Shown: positions 1-5,290 of the stretch, in pieces | Layout of the letters: every line of letters begins with the position of its first letter | Position numbering within the stretch: the stretch's first letter is position 1 | Assembly (NCBI GenBank): GCA_947458525.1 | Contig: CANHAG010000061.1 | Location: forward strand, 1 to 6,929 | From: Rhodospirillaceae bacterium | Lineage (GTDB): Bacteria > Pseudomonadota > Alphaproteobacteria > Rickettsiales > UBA3002 | Direction: 5' to 3' | DNA: 6,929 nt | Notes under the pieces: model-generated | What the model was told of the DNA's origin: nothing | Databases searched by the model: none | The model's input: the letters and a program-made list of their open reading frames with translations, nothing else | Translations under genes and position numbers: made by a program

Positions 1-17
1 AGATCAGGATGTTGAAT

Positions 18-130
18 ATGTTACTGGTTGCCGTCGGTGGCGCCATTGGCGCGGTGCGGCGCTTTATATTCTTGGCTCGGTGCTGTTATCGCTGCTTGCC
101 GCTTATGGCGGCTATGCGTTAGTAAGATAG
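18..130 (+). pseudogene. crcB: crcB remnant (fluoride channel), internally deleted and frameshifted
   Basis: CrcB/Fluc proteins are small (about 125 residue) four-helix membrane channels that export fluoride. From ATG 18 the frame reads MLLVAVGGAIGAV, the typical CrcB N-terminus with its GGxxGAxxR motif, then continues out of register to a TAG at 120-122 (34 codons). In another frame, from about 59 to the TAG at 128-130, the DNA reads ALYILGSVLLSLLAAYGGYA and ends LVR, which looks like the last CrcB transmembrane helix. So the two ends of the gene are joined in about 113 bp instead of about 375, with a frame change and the middle missing. AGGA near 7-9 gives reasonable spacing for ATG 18; an in-frame ATG at 9 is the alternative. 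The position just before rluC agrees with the usual alphaproteobacterial order. A very short unrelated peptide or an assembly join cannot be excluded. Confidence 0.68.
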
Positions 131-131
131 C

Positions 132-1115
132 ATGAAAAAAACCCAGTTCACCATCACGGCAGAAGAAGAAGGCTCGCGGCTTGACCGCGTGGTCATGCGC
201 CATCTCGGAAAGATTCCGCACGCAGCACTTCAGAAAATGCTGCGTAATAAAGACATACGGCTTGATGGCAGGAAGGCCGAGGCCTCATCGCGCGTTGCGG
301 CAGGGCAGGTGGTGGAAGTCAGGGGTGAGGTGGCAGGTTCCGGGTTCCACAAAAAGCCGGAAAGTGAGCGCCCCGAAGCGCCCGCCAGAACCCCGCTGCG
401 CGCCTGGGAAATTGCGGAAGCCGAGTCGTGGGTCATTTATAAAGATAAAGATATTCTCGCCCTCAACAAACCGCCCGGCCTCGCCACGCAGGGCGGCACG
501 GGCATTACTAAACATGTCGATAAATTTCTACCCGCCTTGCAGTTTGAGGCAGGCACGCCGCCGCGACTTGTGCACCGGATTGATAAGGACACAAGCGGGC
601 TGTTGCTGCTTGCCCGCTCTCTCAAAGCGGCGCGCGAATTGCAGGCGCTGTTTGCGGGTAAGCACCTCGAAAAAACCTATCTGGCACTCACGGTCGGTGT
701 ACCGCGGCCGCGGGTGGGGGAGATTGTCTCGCGCCTTGAAAAAACATCCGAAGGGGGCGACCGCGAGAAAATGCGTAGTGCGGATGCGGGGAAAAAAGCC
801 ATTACCCATTATAAGGTGCGCGAGGCGCTGGCGAATAAATTTGCACTTGTGGAACTGGTGCCGCTCACCGGCCGCACGCACCAGCTGCGCGTACATATGG
901 CGGAGATGGGCTGCCCCATTCTGGGCGACGGAAAATATGGCGGCGCGGCGGCGCATGTGGGCGGCAGCGCAGGCGTGAGTGGCAAGCTGCATCTGCATGC
1001 GTGGAAGCTGGCACTGCCCGGCTTCATGGGGCGTAAGCCCGTAACACTTACTGCCGAACTGCCCGAGCATTTCGCCCGTGCGCTGGAGATTTTTGAGCTG
1101 GAGCTGGAGGAGTGA
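132..1115 (+). CDS. rluC: RluC-type 23S rRNA pseudouridine synthase
   Basis: Isomerises specific uridines of 23S rRNA to pseudouridine in the cytoplasm; E. coli RluC acts at positions 955, 2504 and 2580. The 327 residues are a normal family length. An S4 RNA-binding domain covers about residues 14-63 (SRLDRVV...LRNKDIRLDG), followed by a charged proline-rich linker (about 65-95) and the RluA-family catalytic domain. Visible motifs are LNKPPGLATQGG (111-122), HRIDKDTSGLLLL (148-160) with D151 as the expected catalytic aspartate, GRTHQLRVH (247-255) and PILGDGKYGG (262-271). The gene looks intact. The ATG lies one base after the stop of the crcB C-terminal frame and has no clear Shine-Dalgarno sequence, which suggests translational coupling to crcB. 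Assignment to RluC rather than RluD or another RluA paralogue rests on the S4 domain and the neighbours, so the exact target uridines are inferred. Confidence 0.93.
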   Translation: MKKTQFTITAEEEGSRLDRVVMRHLGKIPHAALQKMLRNKDIRLDGRKAEASSRVAAGQVVEVRGEVAGSGFHKKPESERPEAPARTPLRAWEIAEAESWVIYKDKDILALNKPPGLATQGGTGITKHVDKFLPALQFEAGTPPRLVHRIDKDTSGLLLLARSLKAARELQALFAGKHLEKTYLALTVGVPRPRVGEIVSRLEKTSEGGDREKMRSADAGKKAITHYKVREALANKFALVELVPLTGRTHQLRVHMAEMGCPILGDGKYGGAAAHVGGSAGVSGKLHLHAWKLALPGFMGRKPVTLTAELPEHFARALEIFELELEE

Positions 1116-1129
1116 GGATGCCGCGCGAA

Positions 1130-1213
1130 GCCCTCACCCGACATCCGCTTTTCTTTGCGCCGAGGTTTCGGGGGCTGGGGTTGCGGATGTTGACCTCTCC
1201 CACCGTGAGAGGT
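1130..1213 (+). repeat. CCCTCACCCG-type palindromic element, copy 1
   Basis: The order is: terminal GCCCTCACCCG (1130-1140); an inner stem ACATCCGC (1141-1148) with GCGGATGT (1183-1190); then a hairpin ACCTCTC (1193-1199) with GAGAGGT (1207-1213) and a 7-base loop. The same architecture recurs in reverse orientation at 6747-6851. It starts 14 bases after the rluC stop, so it would be transcribed into the rluC 3' end. There is no T-run, so it is not a standard terminator. Confidence 0.8.
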
Positions 1214-1257
1214 GATGCGCCGCGAAATTTTTGTTCCGTAATTGGATCCAATACTCA

Positions 1258-1384
1258 CTCCCCCCCTGAGGGGGAGTCGAAACGCTCCTTCAGCGTTTCG
1301 GTGGGGGGTGACAATAGAAGAAAATCCCCCCACGGAACTTGCCGCGTTACACTCGCAAGTTCCCGCTCCCCCTCAGGGGGGGAG
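1258..1384. repeat. Large CTCCCCC-type palindromic element with five stem-loops
   Basis: The two ends are exact 19-bp inverted copies of each other: CTCCCCCCCTGAGGGGGAG (1258-1276) and its complement at 1366-1384. Inside are CGAAACGCT/AGCGTTTCG (1278-1286/1292-1300), GTGGGGGG/CCCCCCAC (1301-1308/1326-1333) and GGAACTTGC/GCAAGTTCC (1334-1342/1355-1363). Each outer end also folds on itself (for example 1365-1372 with 1378-1385). Almost every base can pair, which marks it as a mobile or structured repeat without coding capacity. It sits between the two CCCTCACCCG-type copies, as if inserted there. Confidence 0.85.
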
Positions 1385-1441
1385 CAAAAACAAGAGGGTC
1401 GTGCCGATAACTTTGCAAATCGTGATAAAGTAGCGAGGAAT

Positions 1442-1502
1442 ATCTCTCCCACCGGGAGAGGTAACCACACCGAAGTGCTCGCGAAGGCGGGCGGGTGAGG
1501 GC
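1442..1502 (-). repeat. CCCTCACCCG-type palindromic element, copy 2 (inverted)
   Basis: Read on the minus strand it begins GCCCTCACCCG (1502-1492) and ends in the CTCTCCC/GGGAGAG hairpin (1444-1450 with 1454-1460, loop ACC). The inner variable part is shorter than in copies 1 and 3 and lacks their clear inner stem. Its terminal arm lies 3 bases upstream of the ATP12 start codon. Confidence 0.75.
1497..1501 (+). promoter_or_regulatory. ATP12 ribosome binding site located in the repeat end
   Basis: GAGGG lies 4 bases before the ATG at 1506 and is the only Shine-Dalgarno-like sequence for this gene. It is part of the terminal inverted repeat CGGGTGAGGGC (1492-1502), so the mobile repeat appears to provide the ribosome binding site. 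The matching arm GCCCTCACCCG at 1130-1140 could in principle pair with it in a long transcript. Confidence 0.55.
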
Positions 1503-1505
1503 GTC

Positions 1506-2327
1506 ATGCAGAAATTTTATCAGTCGGTCGCAGTTGTGCAGGGCGAAGGCGGATATGCCGTGCAGCTTGATGGCAAGCCGGTCAGGACTCCGGCCAAACA
1601 ACCGTTGGTGATTGCATCCGAAAAACTGGCCGAGCATGTGGCCGAGGAATGGCGGGTACAGGGCGAGCGTATCAACCCCGATGCCATGCCCATCACCCGC
1701 ATCCTCACCATTGCGCGCGACCGGGTGCCCCATGACCGCGCCTTACTGATTGACGATGTCGTTCGTTATGCAGGGACGGATCTGCTCTGTTACCGCGCGG
1801 GCGTCATTGCGAGCGACAGCGACTCGAAGCGAAGCGAAGAGAGGCGAAGCCAACCAATCCAGCCTAAAAGAGCTACAAGCGCCGCAGACGCGGCGCGCTG
1901 GATTGCTTCGACCCAAGGGTCTCGCAATGACGCCTCTTTGGAACTTTCCGCACTGCAAGATCTTCATTTCACCCCCATTCTTGACTGGGCGGCGGGGCAG
2001 GGGATTACGCTTCACGTAACCGAAAGCCTTACCCCGATTCCGCAACCAGAATCATCCCTCGCCCGGGTGCGGGAGATGGTCGCGGCGGCGGATGACACAG
2101 AACTCGCCGCCCTTGCCCTCATCACGCCCCTTTTTGGCTCGGCAGTGCTGGCGCTGGCGCTGTGGCAGGGGGCAATCGATGCGGAAACAGCCCTGCATGC
2201 CGCCCGCCTCGATGAAACGCACCAGTCCGCACGCTGGGGCGAAGATGCCGAGGCAGCAGCAGTATGGGCCGCGCGCGCGCGGGATATAAGGGCGGGGGCG
2301 ATAGTGCTTGCGTCAAACCGGAAATAA
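1506..2327 (+). CDS. ATP12-family F1-ATPase assembly chaperone with in-frame repeat insertion
   Basis: ATP12 proteins bind the alpha subunit during assembly of the F1 sector of ATP synthase; this is established for mitochondria and inferred for alphaproteobacteria. Family motifs are EEWRVQGERINPDAMPITR (47-65), RYAGTDLLCYRA (87-98), PILDWAAGQG (157-166), FGSAVLALALWQG (210-222) and LDETHQSARWGED (235-247). The protein is 273 residues, about 45 longer than the usual 230 or so. The excess is residues 99-143, encoded exactly by a 135-bp palindromic element (1800-1934). Without it CYRA would be followed by SLELSALQDLHFTPILDW, the spacing expected in the family. The extra peptide is rich in Ser, Arg, Ala and Asp (KRSEERRS, RWIASTQGSR), is unlike ATP12 and probably forms an exposed loop. 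No stop or frameshift results, so the gene is presumably functional. A HAD hydrolase gene often found just upstream is absent here. Confidence 0.92.
   Translation: MQKFYQSVAVVQGEGGYAVQLDGKPVRTPAKQPLVIASEKLAEHVAEEWRVQGERINPDAMPITRILTIARDRVPHDRALLIDDVVRYAGTDLLCYRAGVIASDSDSKRSEERRSQPIQPKRATSAADAARWIASTQGSRNDASLELSALQDLHFTPILDWAAGQGITLHVTESLTPIPQPESSLARVREMVAAADDTELAALALITPLFGSAVLALALWQGAIDAETALHAARLDETHQSARWGEDAEAAAVWAARARDIRAGAIVLASNRK
1800..1934. repeat. In-frame palindromic element inside the ATP12 gene (RPE-like)
   Basis: Perfect 14-bp terminal inverted repeats GGCGTCATTGCGAG (1800-1813) and CTCGCAATGACGCC (1921-1934) enclose a second inverted pair, CAATCCAGC (1855-1863) and GCTGGATTG (1897-1905). 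Its length of 135 bp is exactly 45 codons and it begins on a codon boundary. I recall the GTCATTGCGAG...CAATCCAGC motif as a widespread short palindromic repeat in bacterial genomes. The in-gene, frame-keeping behaviour parallels Rickettsia palindromic elements. No target-site duplication is evident. Confidence 0.9.
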
Positions 2328-2353
2328 AAAAACCGCATTAACCCAATTTTCAT

Positions 2354-2380
2354 CAAACATTCATTTTTCTTTAATGTTTG
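2354..2380. other. AT-rich hairpin upstream of the small unrecognised gene
   Basis: CAAACATT (2354-2361) and AATGTTTG (2373-2380) form a perfect 8-bp inverted repeat around an 11-base T-rich loop. It lies 26 bases after the ATP12 stop and 39 bases before the next start codon. There is no T-run after the stem on either strand, so it is not a classic terminator. It could be an operator or a 5' UTR hairpin; the sequence does not decide. Confidence 0.4.
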
Positions 2381-2407
2381 CAGGGTAATATCACCTCATA
2401 ACCAATT

Positions 2408-2419
2408 GAGGAGGAGAGG
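2408..2419 (+). promoter_or_regulatory. Strong purine-rich ribosome binding site
   Basis: GAGGAGGAGAGG runs directly into the ATG at 2420. It includes the full AGGAGG consensus at 2409-2414 with 5 bases of spacing. It fixes the start of the unrecognised 147-residue protein and argues that this gene is really translated. Confidence 0.75.
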
Positions 2420-2863
2420 ATGACTGGTGAACAGGGAACATTGAGATATGAAAAATTAAGCCCGGAAGATAAAGCCGCGGTGGACAGGTATTTGACATGG
2501 GTGGTGGAGGTACAGGAAAGATCCCTTGCCGATCGGCACCCAACATATGGACCAAGAATGGAAAGCATTCGTGAAATAGACGAAAAAGGTAACGTGCTCA
2601 TAAAAGACCAGAAAGCGTATAAGGTGATGGCGGATGATCTCTTAGGAGAGCTTGCAAAAGAACGTTCGGGAACAGAACGTCCGGGAACAGAAAGTCTGGA
2701 AGAATATATCATGCGATTTATTCGCGAGCATGAACCGTCTATTGAGCATGCTAAGCCTCATGCCGAAAAAGTTGACCAGTCAAGATCGGGAGGCTTGAGA
2801 TCGCGTAATGCCCAAAAATCTTGGCATTTAAGATTAGAAGGCACGGGGTCGCGTGGAGTTTAG
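2420..2863 (+). CDS. Unrecognised 147-residue soluble protein
   Basis: I do not recognise a family. The start is supported by a consensus ribosome binding site and the end by a strong terminator 22 bases downstream, so it looks like a complete single-gene unit. The protein is highly charged, has no cysteine, and shows no signal peptide or membrane segment. Residues about 14-36 (PEDKAAVDRYLTWVVEVQER) and about 60-85 look helical. Residues 81-90 contain a five-residue duplication (ERSGT, ERPGT). The last 25 or so residues are basic and low in complexity (RSGGLRSRNAQKSWHLRLEG). The DNA is visibly more AT-rich than ATP12 or pccB, as expected for a recent arrival or a lineage-specific gene. Function unknown. 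Confidence 0.75.
   Translation: MTGEQGTLRYEKLSPEDKAAVDRYLTWVVEVQERSLADRHPTYGPRMESIREIDEKGNVLIKDQKAYKVMADDLLGELAKERSGTERPGTESLEEYIMRFIREHEPSIEHAKPHAEKVDQSRSGGLRSRNAQKSWHLRLEGTGSRGV
2660..2689 (+). repeat. 15-bp tandem duplication within the unrecognised gene
   Basis: GAACGTTCGGGAACA (2660-2674) is followed at once by GAACGTCCGGGAACA (2675-2689), with a single mismatch. The unit is a multiple of three, so it repeats five residues without breaking the frame (ERSGT then ERPGT). It is probably a slippage product and could vary in copy number between strains. Confidence 0.8.
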
Positions 2864-2885
2864 ATGTTTTTCTCGGGTTCTTTTC

Positions 2886-2910
2886 AAGGGCGCTTCTCGC
2901 GCCCTTTTTT
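2886..2910 (+). terminator. Rho-independent terminator
   Basis: A perfect 8-bp stem AAGGGCGC (2886-2893) with GCGCCCTT (2899-2906), a 5-base TTCTC loop and an uninterrupted T-run (2905-2910). It lies 22 bases after the stop of the 147-residue gene and separates that unit from pccB. Confidence 0.92.
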
Positions 2911-3052
2911 CTTGACAGTTAATCTATTGATAATTCTTGCTTAACCCACGAGCATATGCCCTATCCACACCGTGTGTAATTGGTGCTTTGCCGGGGCTTT
3001 TCCCTGTGCTAATCAGGCCGCTTGATTTACCAATTGTTATCTCCGCCAGGTT
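2911..3052. other. Intergenic DNA before the palindromic element
   Basis: No open frame or RNA gene that I can support. Small features are a palindrome CACACCGTGTG (2966-2976), which could be an operator, and a 7-bp inverted pair AATTGGT/ACCAATT (2978-2984/3029-3035). TTGACA occurs at 2912-2917 but no acceptable -10 box lies 16-18 bases beyond it. The pccB promoter should be in this stretch or in the repeat that follows; I cannot place it. Confidence 0.4.
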
Positions 3053-3141
3053 TTGTCATCCCCGCGAAAGCGGGGATCCAGCGCGGCGCATTGCGCCGCT
3101 AACATAAAGAAGCTGGATTCCCGCTTTCGCGGGAATGACAA
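3053..3141. repeat. GTCATCCCCGC-type palindromic element upstream of pccB
   Basis: Thirty-base inverted arms (3053-3082 and 3112-3141) match at 28 of 30 positions. Each arm is also a hairpin (CCCCGC GAAA GCGGGG at 3060-3075; CCCGC TTTC GCGGG on the right). The centre has CGGCGC/GCGCCG (3084-3089/3093-3098). The ends (GTCAT, ATCCAGC; GCTGGATT, AATGAC) are the same as in the element inside ATP12, so both belong to one structural family with different stem sequences. It lies 59 bases before the pccB start. Confidence 0.9.
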
Positions 3142-3162
3142 CATAAAGGGGCGGGAATGACA
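3140..3162. repeat. Truncated partial copy of the element's right end
   Basis: AACATAAAG followed by GCGGGAATGACA occurs at 3101-3140 with 19 bases between the two parts, and again at 3140-3162 with only 2 bases between them. The second is a tandem copy with an internal deletion. It ends 38 bases before the pccB start. Confidence 0.7.
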
Positions 3163-3200
3163 GGAAGTAACGCATAAGCAACCAGAACCCCAGAGGGTGC

Positions 3201-4739
3201 ATGAGTGCCGTATCGATTGTAAAAGAACTGGAACTGAAGCGCGAGGCCGCACGCACGGGGGGCGGGCTTTCCCGCATCCACGCCCAGCATGAAAAAGGCA
3301 AGCTCACCGCGCGCGAGCGCCTCGAAGTGCTGCTCGACCCGGATTCCTTCGAGGAATACGACATGTTTGTCGAGCATCGCTGCACCTATTTCGATATGGA
3401 GGGCAAGAAAGTCCCGGGCGATGGGGTGGTGACCGGGCACGGCACCATCAATGGTCGGCTGGTATTTGTGTATTCGCAGGATTTCACGGTGCTGGGTGGT
3501 TCGCTTTCCGAAACCAACGCGCGAAAAATCTGCAAAGTGCAGGATATGGCGATGAAAATGGGCGCGCCCATCATCGGCATTAATGATTCAGGCGGCGCGC
3601 GGATTCAGGAAGGTGTGGATTCACTTTCGGGCTTTGCCGAAATTTTCCAGCGCAATGTGCTGGCGTCTGGCGTGGTGCCGCAGATTTCCGTCATCATGGG
3701 CCCCTGCGCGGGCGGGGCGGTTTATTCGCCCGCACTCACCGATTTCACCGTGATGGTGCGCGGCTCCTCCTACATGTTTGTGACGGGGCCGGATGTGGTG
3801 AAAACCGTAACCCACGAGGAAGTAACGCAGGAACAGCTCGGCGGGGCAGATGTGCATGGCAGGCATACGGGTGTTGCCGATATGGTCTATGACCATGATA
3901 TTGAAGCCCTCGCTCAGGTGCGGCGACTGGTGAATTTCCTGCCCCTCAGCAACCGCGAAAAACCCCCCGTCAGGCCAACGGAAGACCCGGCCGACCGGGT
4001 CGAGATGGCGCTGAATGCCGTGGTGCCGGAAAATGCCAACAAGCCTTATGACATGTTCGAGGTGCTGCGCCGGGTGGTGGATGAGGGGGATTTCTTTGAA
4101 ATCAACCCCGAATTCGCGCGCAATATCATTGTCGGATTCGGCCGCATGGAAGGCCATACGGTCGGGTTCGTCGCCAATCAGCCGATGGAAATGGCCGGGT
4201 GTTTGGATATCGACGCCAGCCGAAAAGCCGCGCGCTTCGTGCGTTTCTGCGATGCGTTCCGCATCCCGATCGTGACATTTGTAGATGTACCGGGGTTTCT
4301 GCCCGGCACCTCGCAGGAGCATAACGGCATCATCCGCCACGGGGCGAAACTGCTGTATGCCTATGCCGAGGCCACGGTGCCCAAAATCACCATCATCACC
4401 CGTAAAGCTTACGGCGGCGCCTATATCGTTATGGGGTCGAAACATCTGCGTAACGATATTAATTACGCCTGGCCGACGGCCGAAATTGCGGTGATGGGGC
4501 CGGAAGGGGCGGTCGAGATTATTTTCAAAGGCAAGCTGAAAGACAAGGAAGAGGTGGATGCGGCGGTGGAAAGCTACCGCGATAATTTTGCAAGCCCCTT
4601 TGCGGCGGCCGCGCGCGGCTATCTCGATGATGTGGTGCGCCCGCAGAACACACGCTGGCGGATTTGCAGGGCGCTTGCCATGCTACGTGAAAAAGAATTG
4701 AACAACCCCAAAAAACGGCATGATAATCTACCGCTTTAG
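3201..4739 (+). CDS. pccB: Acyl-CoA (propionyl-CoA) carboxylase beta subunit
   Basis: Carboxyltransferase subunit that moves the carboxyl group from carboxybiotin to an acyl-CoA, classically propionyl-CoA to methylmalonyl-CoA, in a complex with a biotin-carrying alpha subunit that is not in this window. Its 512 residues match the family. The N-terminal crotonase-like half has [19 protein letters not shown] (127-145) and the PCAGGA oxyanion loop (168-173), plus [16 protein letters not shown] (191-206). The C-terminal half has [20 protein letters not shown] (362-381) and [16 protein letters not shown] (401-416). Aligning GGAY with Streptomyces coelicolor PccB puts I409 at the position of its specificity residue D422. 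Propionyl-CoA carboxylases normally have Asp here, so substrate range may differ. AGAGGG (3192-3197) precedes the ATG by 3 bases; there is no better start. The stop overlaps that of the convergent gene. Confidence 0.93.
   Translation: MSAVSIVKELELKREAARTGGGLSRIHAQHEKGKLTARERLEVLLDPDSFEEYDMFVEHRCTYFDMEGKKVPGDGVVTGHGTINGRLVFVYSQDFTVLGGSLSETNARKICKVQDMAMKMGAPIIGINDSGGARIQEGVDSLSGFAEIFQRNVLASGVVPQISVIMGPCAGGAVYSPALTDFTVMVRGSSYMFVTGPDVVKTVTHEEVTQEQLGGADVHGRHTGVADMVYDHDIEALAQVRRLVNFLPLSNREKPPVRPTEDPADRVEMALNAVVPENANKPYDMFEVLRRVVDEGDFFEINPEFARNIIVGFGRMEGHTVGFVANQPMEMAGCLDIDASRKAARFVRFCDAFRIPIVTFVDVPGFLPGTSQEHNGIIRHGAKLLYAYAEATVPKITIITRKAYGGAYIVMGSKHLRNDINYAWPTAEIAVMGPEGAVEIIFKGKLKDKEEVDAAVESYRDNFASPFAAAARGYLDDVVRPQNTRWRICRALAMLREKELNNPKKRHDNLPL
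4710..4733 (-). terminator. Possible weak terminator for the minus-strand gene
   Basis: On the minus strand CGGTA (4733-4729) and TGCCG (4720-4716) form a 5-bp stem with one G-T pair, followed by six T (4715-4710). It lies inside the 3' end of pccB, just after the stop of the convergent gene. The stem is short, so this is tentative. Confidence 0.3.
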
Positions 4740-5221
4740 CGCATATTTGCTGTATATCCTATAAATTTTTTTGGCTCCGGCAGTAGTTGATCGCTGAACA
4801 ATGCAAAGCTGGCAGCCACCCCGATTGCGTTGAGTGTTGTGTTCAATAGCATTTGGTTTTTGACGATATCTGAATTAGGAATTTTATCCTCAGCTGTTGC
4901 ACCGTTCTCCGGCAGATTGGGTTGAGAGGCTTCATTGGCTTTATTGATTGCAGCCTTCAATGGGGTAATTAATGCAATATTTATACAGGGGAGTAATCTT
5001 GGGTCTCCTTTGGTAATCCTTCCCTCTGCAATACCCCGTAATATGCCCACAGTGAAGGATAGATCCACCGACATTTGCATGAGAACCGGTTTGCCGTCTT
5101 CGTAATAACCAAGGGAAAACGGACCATTATTTACATATGGGAGCCTTTCTAACAGGTATTTAGCGGCATCACTGGCATTTTCGGGTGGTTTTGGTTTAGC
5201 TGGTTCGGGTTTTTCTGACAT
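4736..5221 (-). CDS. Unrecognised 161-residue protein
   Basis: I do not recognise a family. The start at 5221 is chosen because AGGAG (5232-5228) lies 6 bases upstream; a frame extension to 5305 exists but has no such signal. The protein starts [15 protein letters not shown], a disordered proline and lysine-rich tail, followed by a compact region ([20 protein letters not shown], about 22-41) and a helix-like stretch ([20 protein letters not shown], 77-96). Near the C-terminus, residues 124-142 ([19 protein letters not shown]) are hydrophobic and could be a marginal membrane helix or an amphipathic one. The DNA is clearly more AT-rich than flanking pccB and aceA. It converges on pccB with a 4-bp overlap and is divergent from aceA. 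Function unknown. Confidence 0.72.
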   Translation of the reverse strand: MSEKPEPAKPKPPENASDAAKYLLERLPYVNNGPFSLGYYEDGKPVLMQMSVDLSFTVGILRGIAEGRITKGDPRLLPCINIALITPLKAAINKANEASQPNLPENGATAEDKIPNSDIVKNQMLLNTTLNAIGVAASFALFSDQLLPEPKKFIGYTANMR

Positions 5222-5227
5222 AACTTG

Positions 5228-5232
5228 CTCCT
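5228..5232 (-). promoter_or_regulatory. Ribosome binding site fixing the minus-strand gene start
   Basis: AGGAG, within AGAGGAGC on the minus strand, lies 6 bases before ATG 5221. It supports that start over the upstream in-frame ATG at 5305. Confidence 0.7.
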
Positions 5233-5262
5233 CTAATGCCTTACAACTTACCAGAAATTCTG

Positions 5263-5290
5263 ATTCGAACTTATGAAGATTTAATGACAA
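5263..5290 (-). promoter_or_regulatory. Candidate promoter of the minus-strand gene
   Basis: On the minus strand TTGTCA (5290-5285) is followed after 16 bases by TCGAAT (5268-5263), giving a predicted leader of about 35 bases. The -35 is good and the -10 is only fair. A GATTC site (GANTC, the alphaproteobacterial CcrM methylation motif) overlaps the -10 at 5262-5266. Confidence 0.28.

Larger units (their letters stand above)
1130..1502. repeat. Composite nested palindromic repeat block between rluC and ATP12
   Basis: This accounts for nearly all of the gene-free 1116-1505 stretch. The block is bounded by a perfect 11-bp inverted repeat, GCCCTCACCCG at 1130-1140 and CGGGTGAGGGC at 1492-1502. 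Next to these ends are two similar CTCTCCCACCG-type hairpins (1193-1213 and 1442-1462). The middle holds a separate large palindrome (1258-1384). The simplest reading is two inverted copies of one element family flanking a third inserted palindrome. There is no transposase gene. An open frame running through it (1112-1498) is made only of repeat sequence and is not called a gene. Confidence 0.85.

Noticed and set aside
528..1070. 180-codon minus-strand open frame opposite rluC, and a similar 274-codon one at 3621-4445 opposite pccB
   Set aside because: Antisense shadows of GC-rich conserved genes. The plus-strand proteins carry complete catalytic motifs, and the minus frames are rich in His and Arg without family signals.
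1112..1498. 128-codon plus-strand open frame starting with GTG between rluC and ATP12
   Set aside because: It consists entirely of palindromic repeat sequence, has no family resemblance and overlaps the rluC stop. It is open by chance.
1130..1502. CRISPR array
   Set aside because: Repeats are palindromic, differently oriented and of unequal spacing, with no regular unique spacers and no cas genes.
2912..2936. Perfect TTGACA -35 box after the terminator
   Set aside because: No acceptable -10 sequence lies 16-18 bases downstream; GATAAT at 2929-2934 is only 11 bases away.
3037..3440. Overlapping minus-strand open frames across the pccB start and the upstream palindrome
   Set aside because: They are made of the repeat plus the reverse complement of the pccB 5' end. 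Their peptides (for example the VIPAKAGIQ type) are typical translated repeat sequence.
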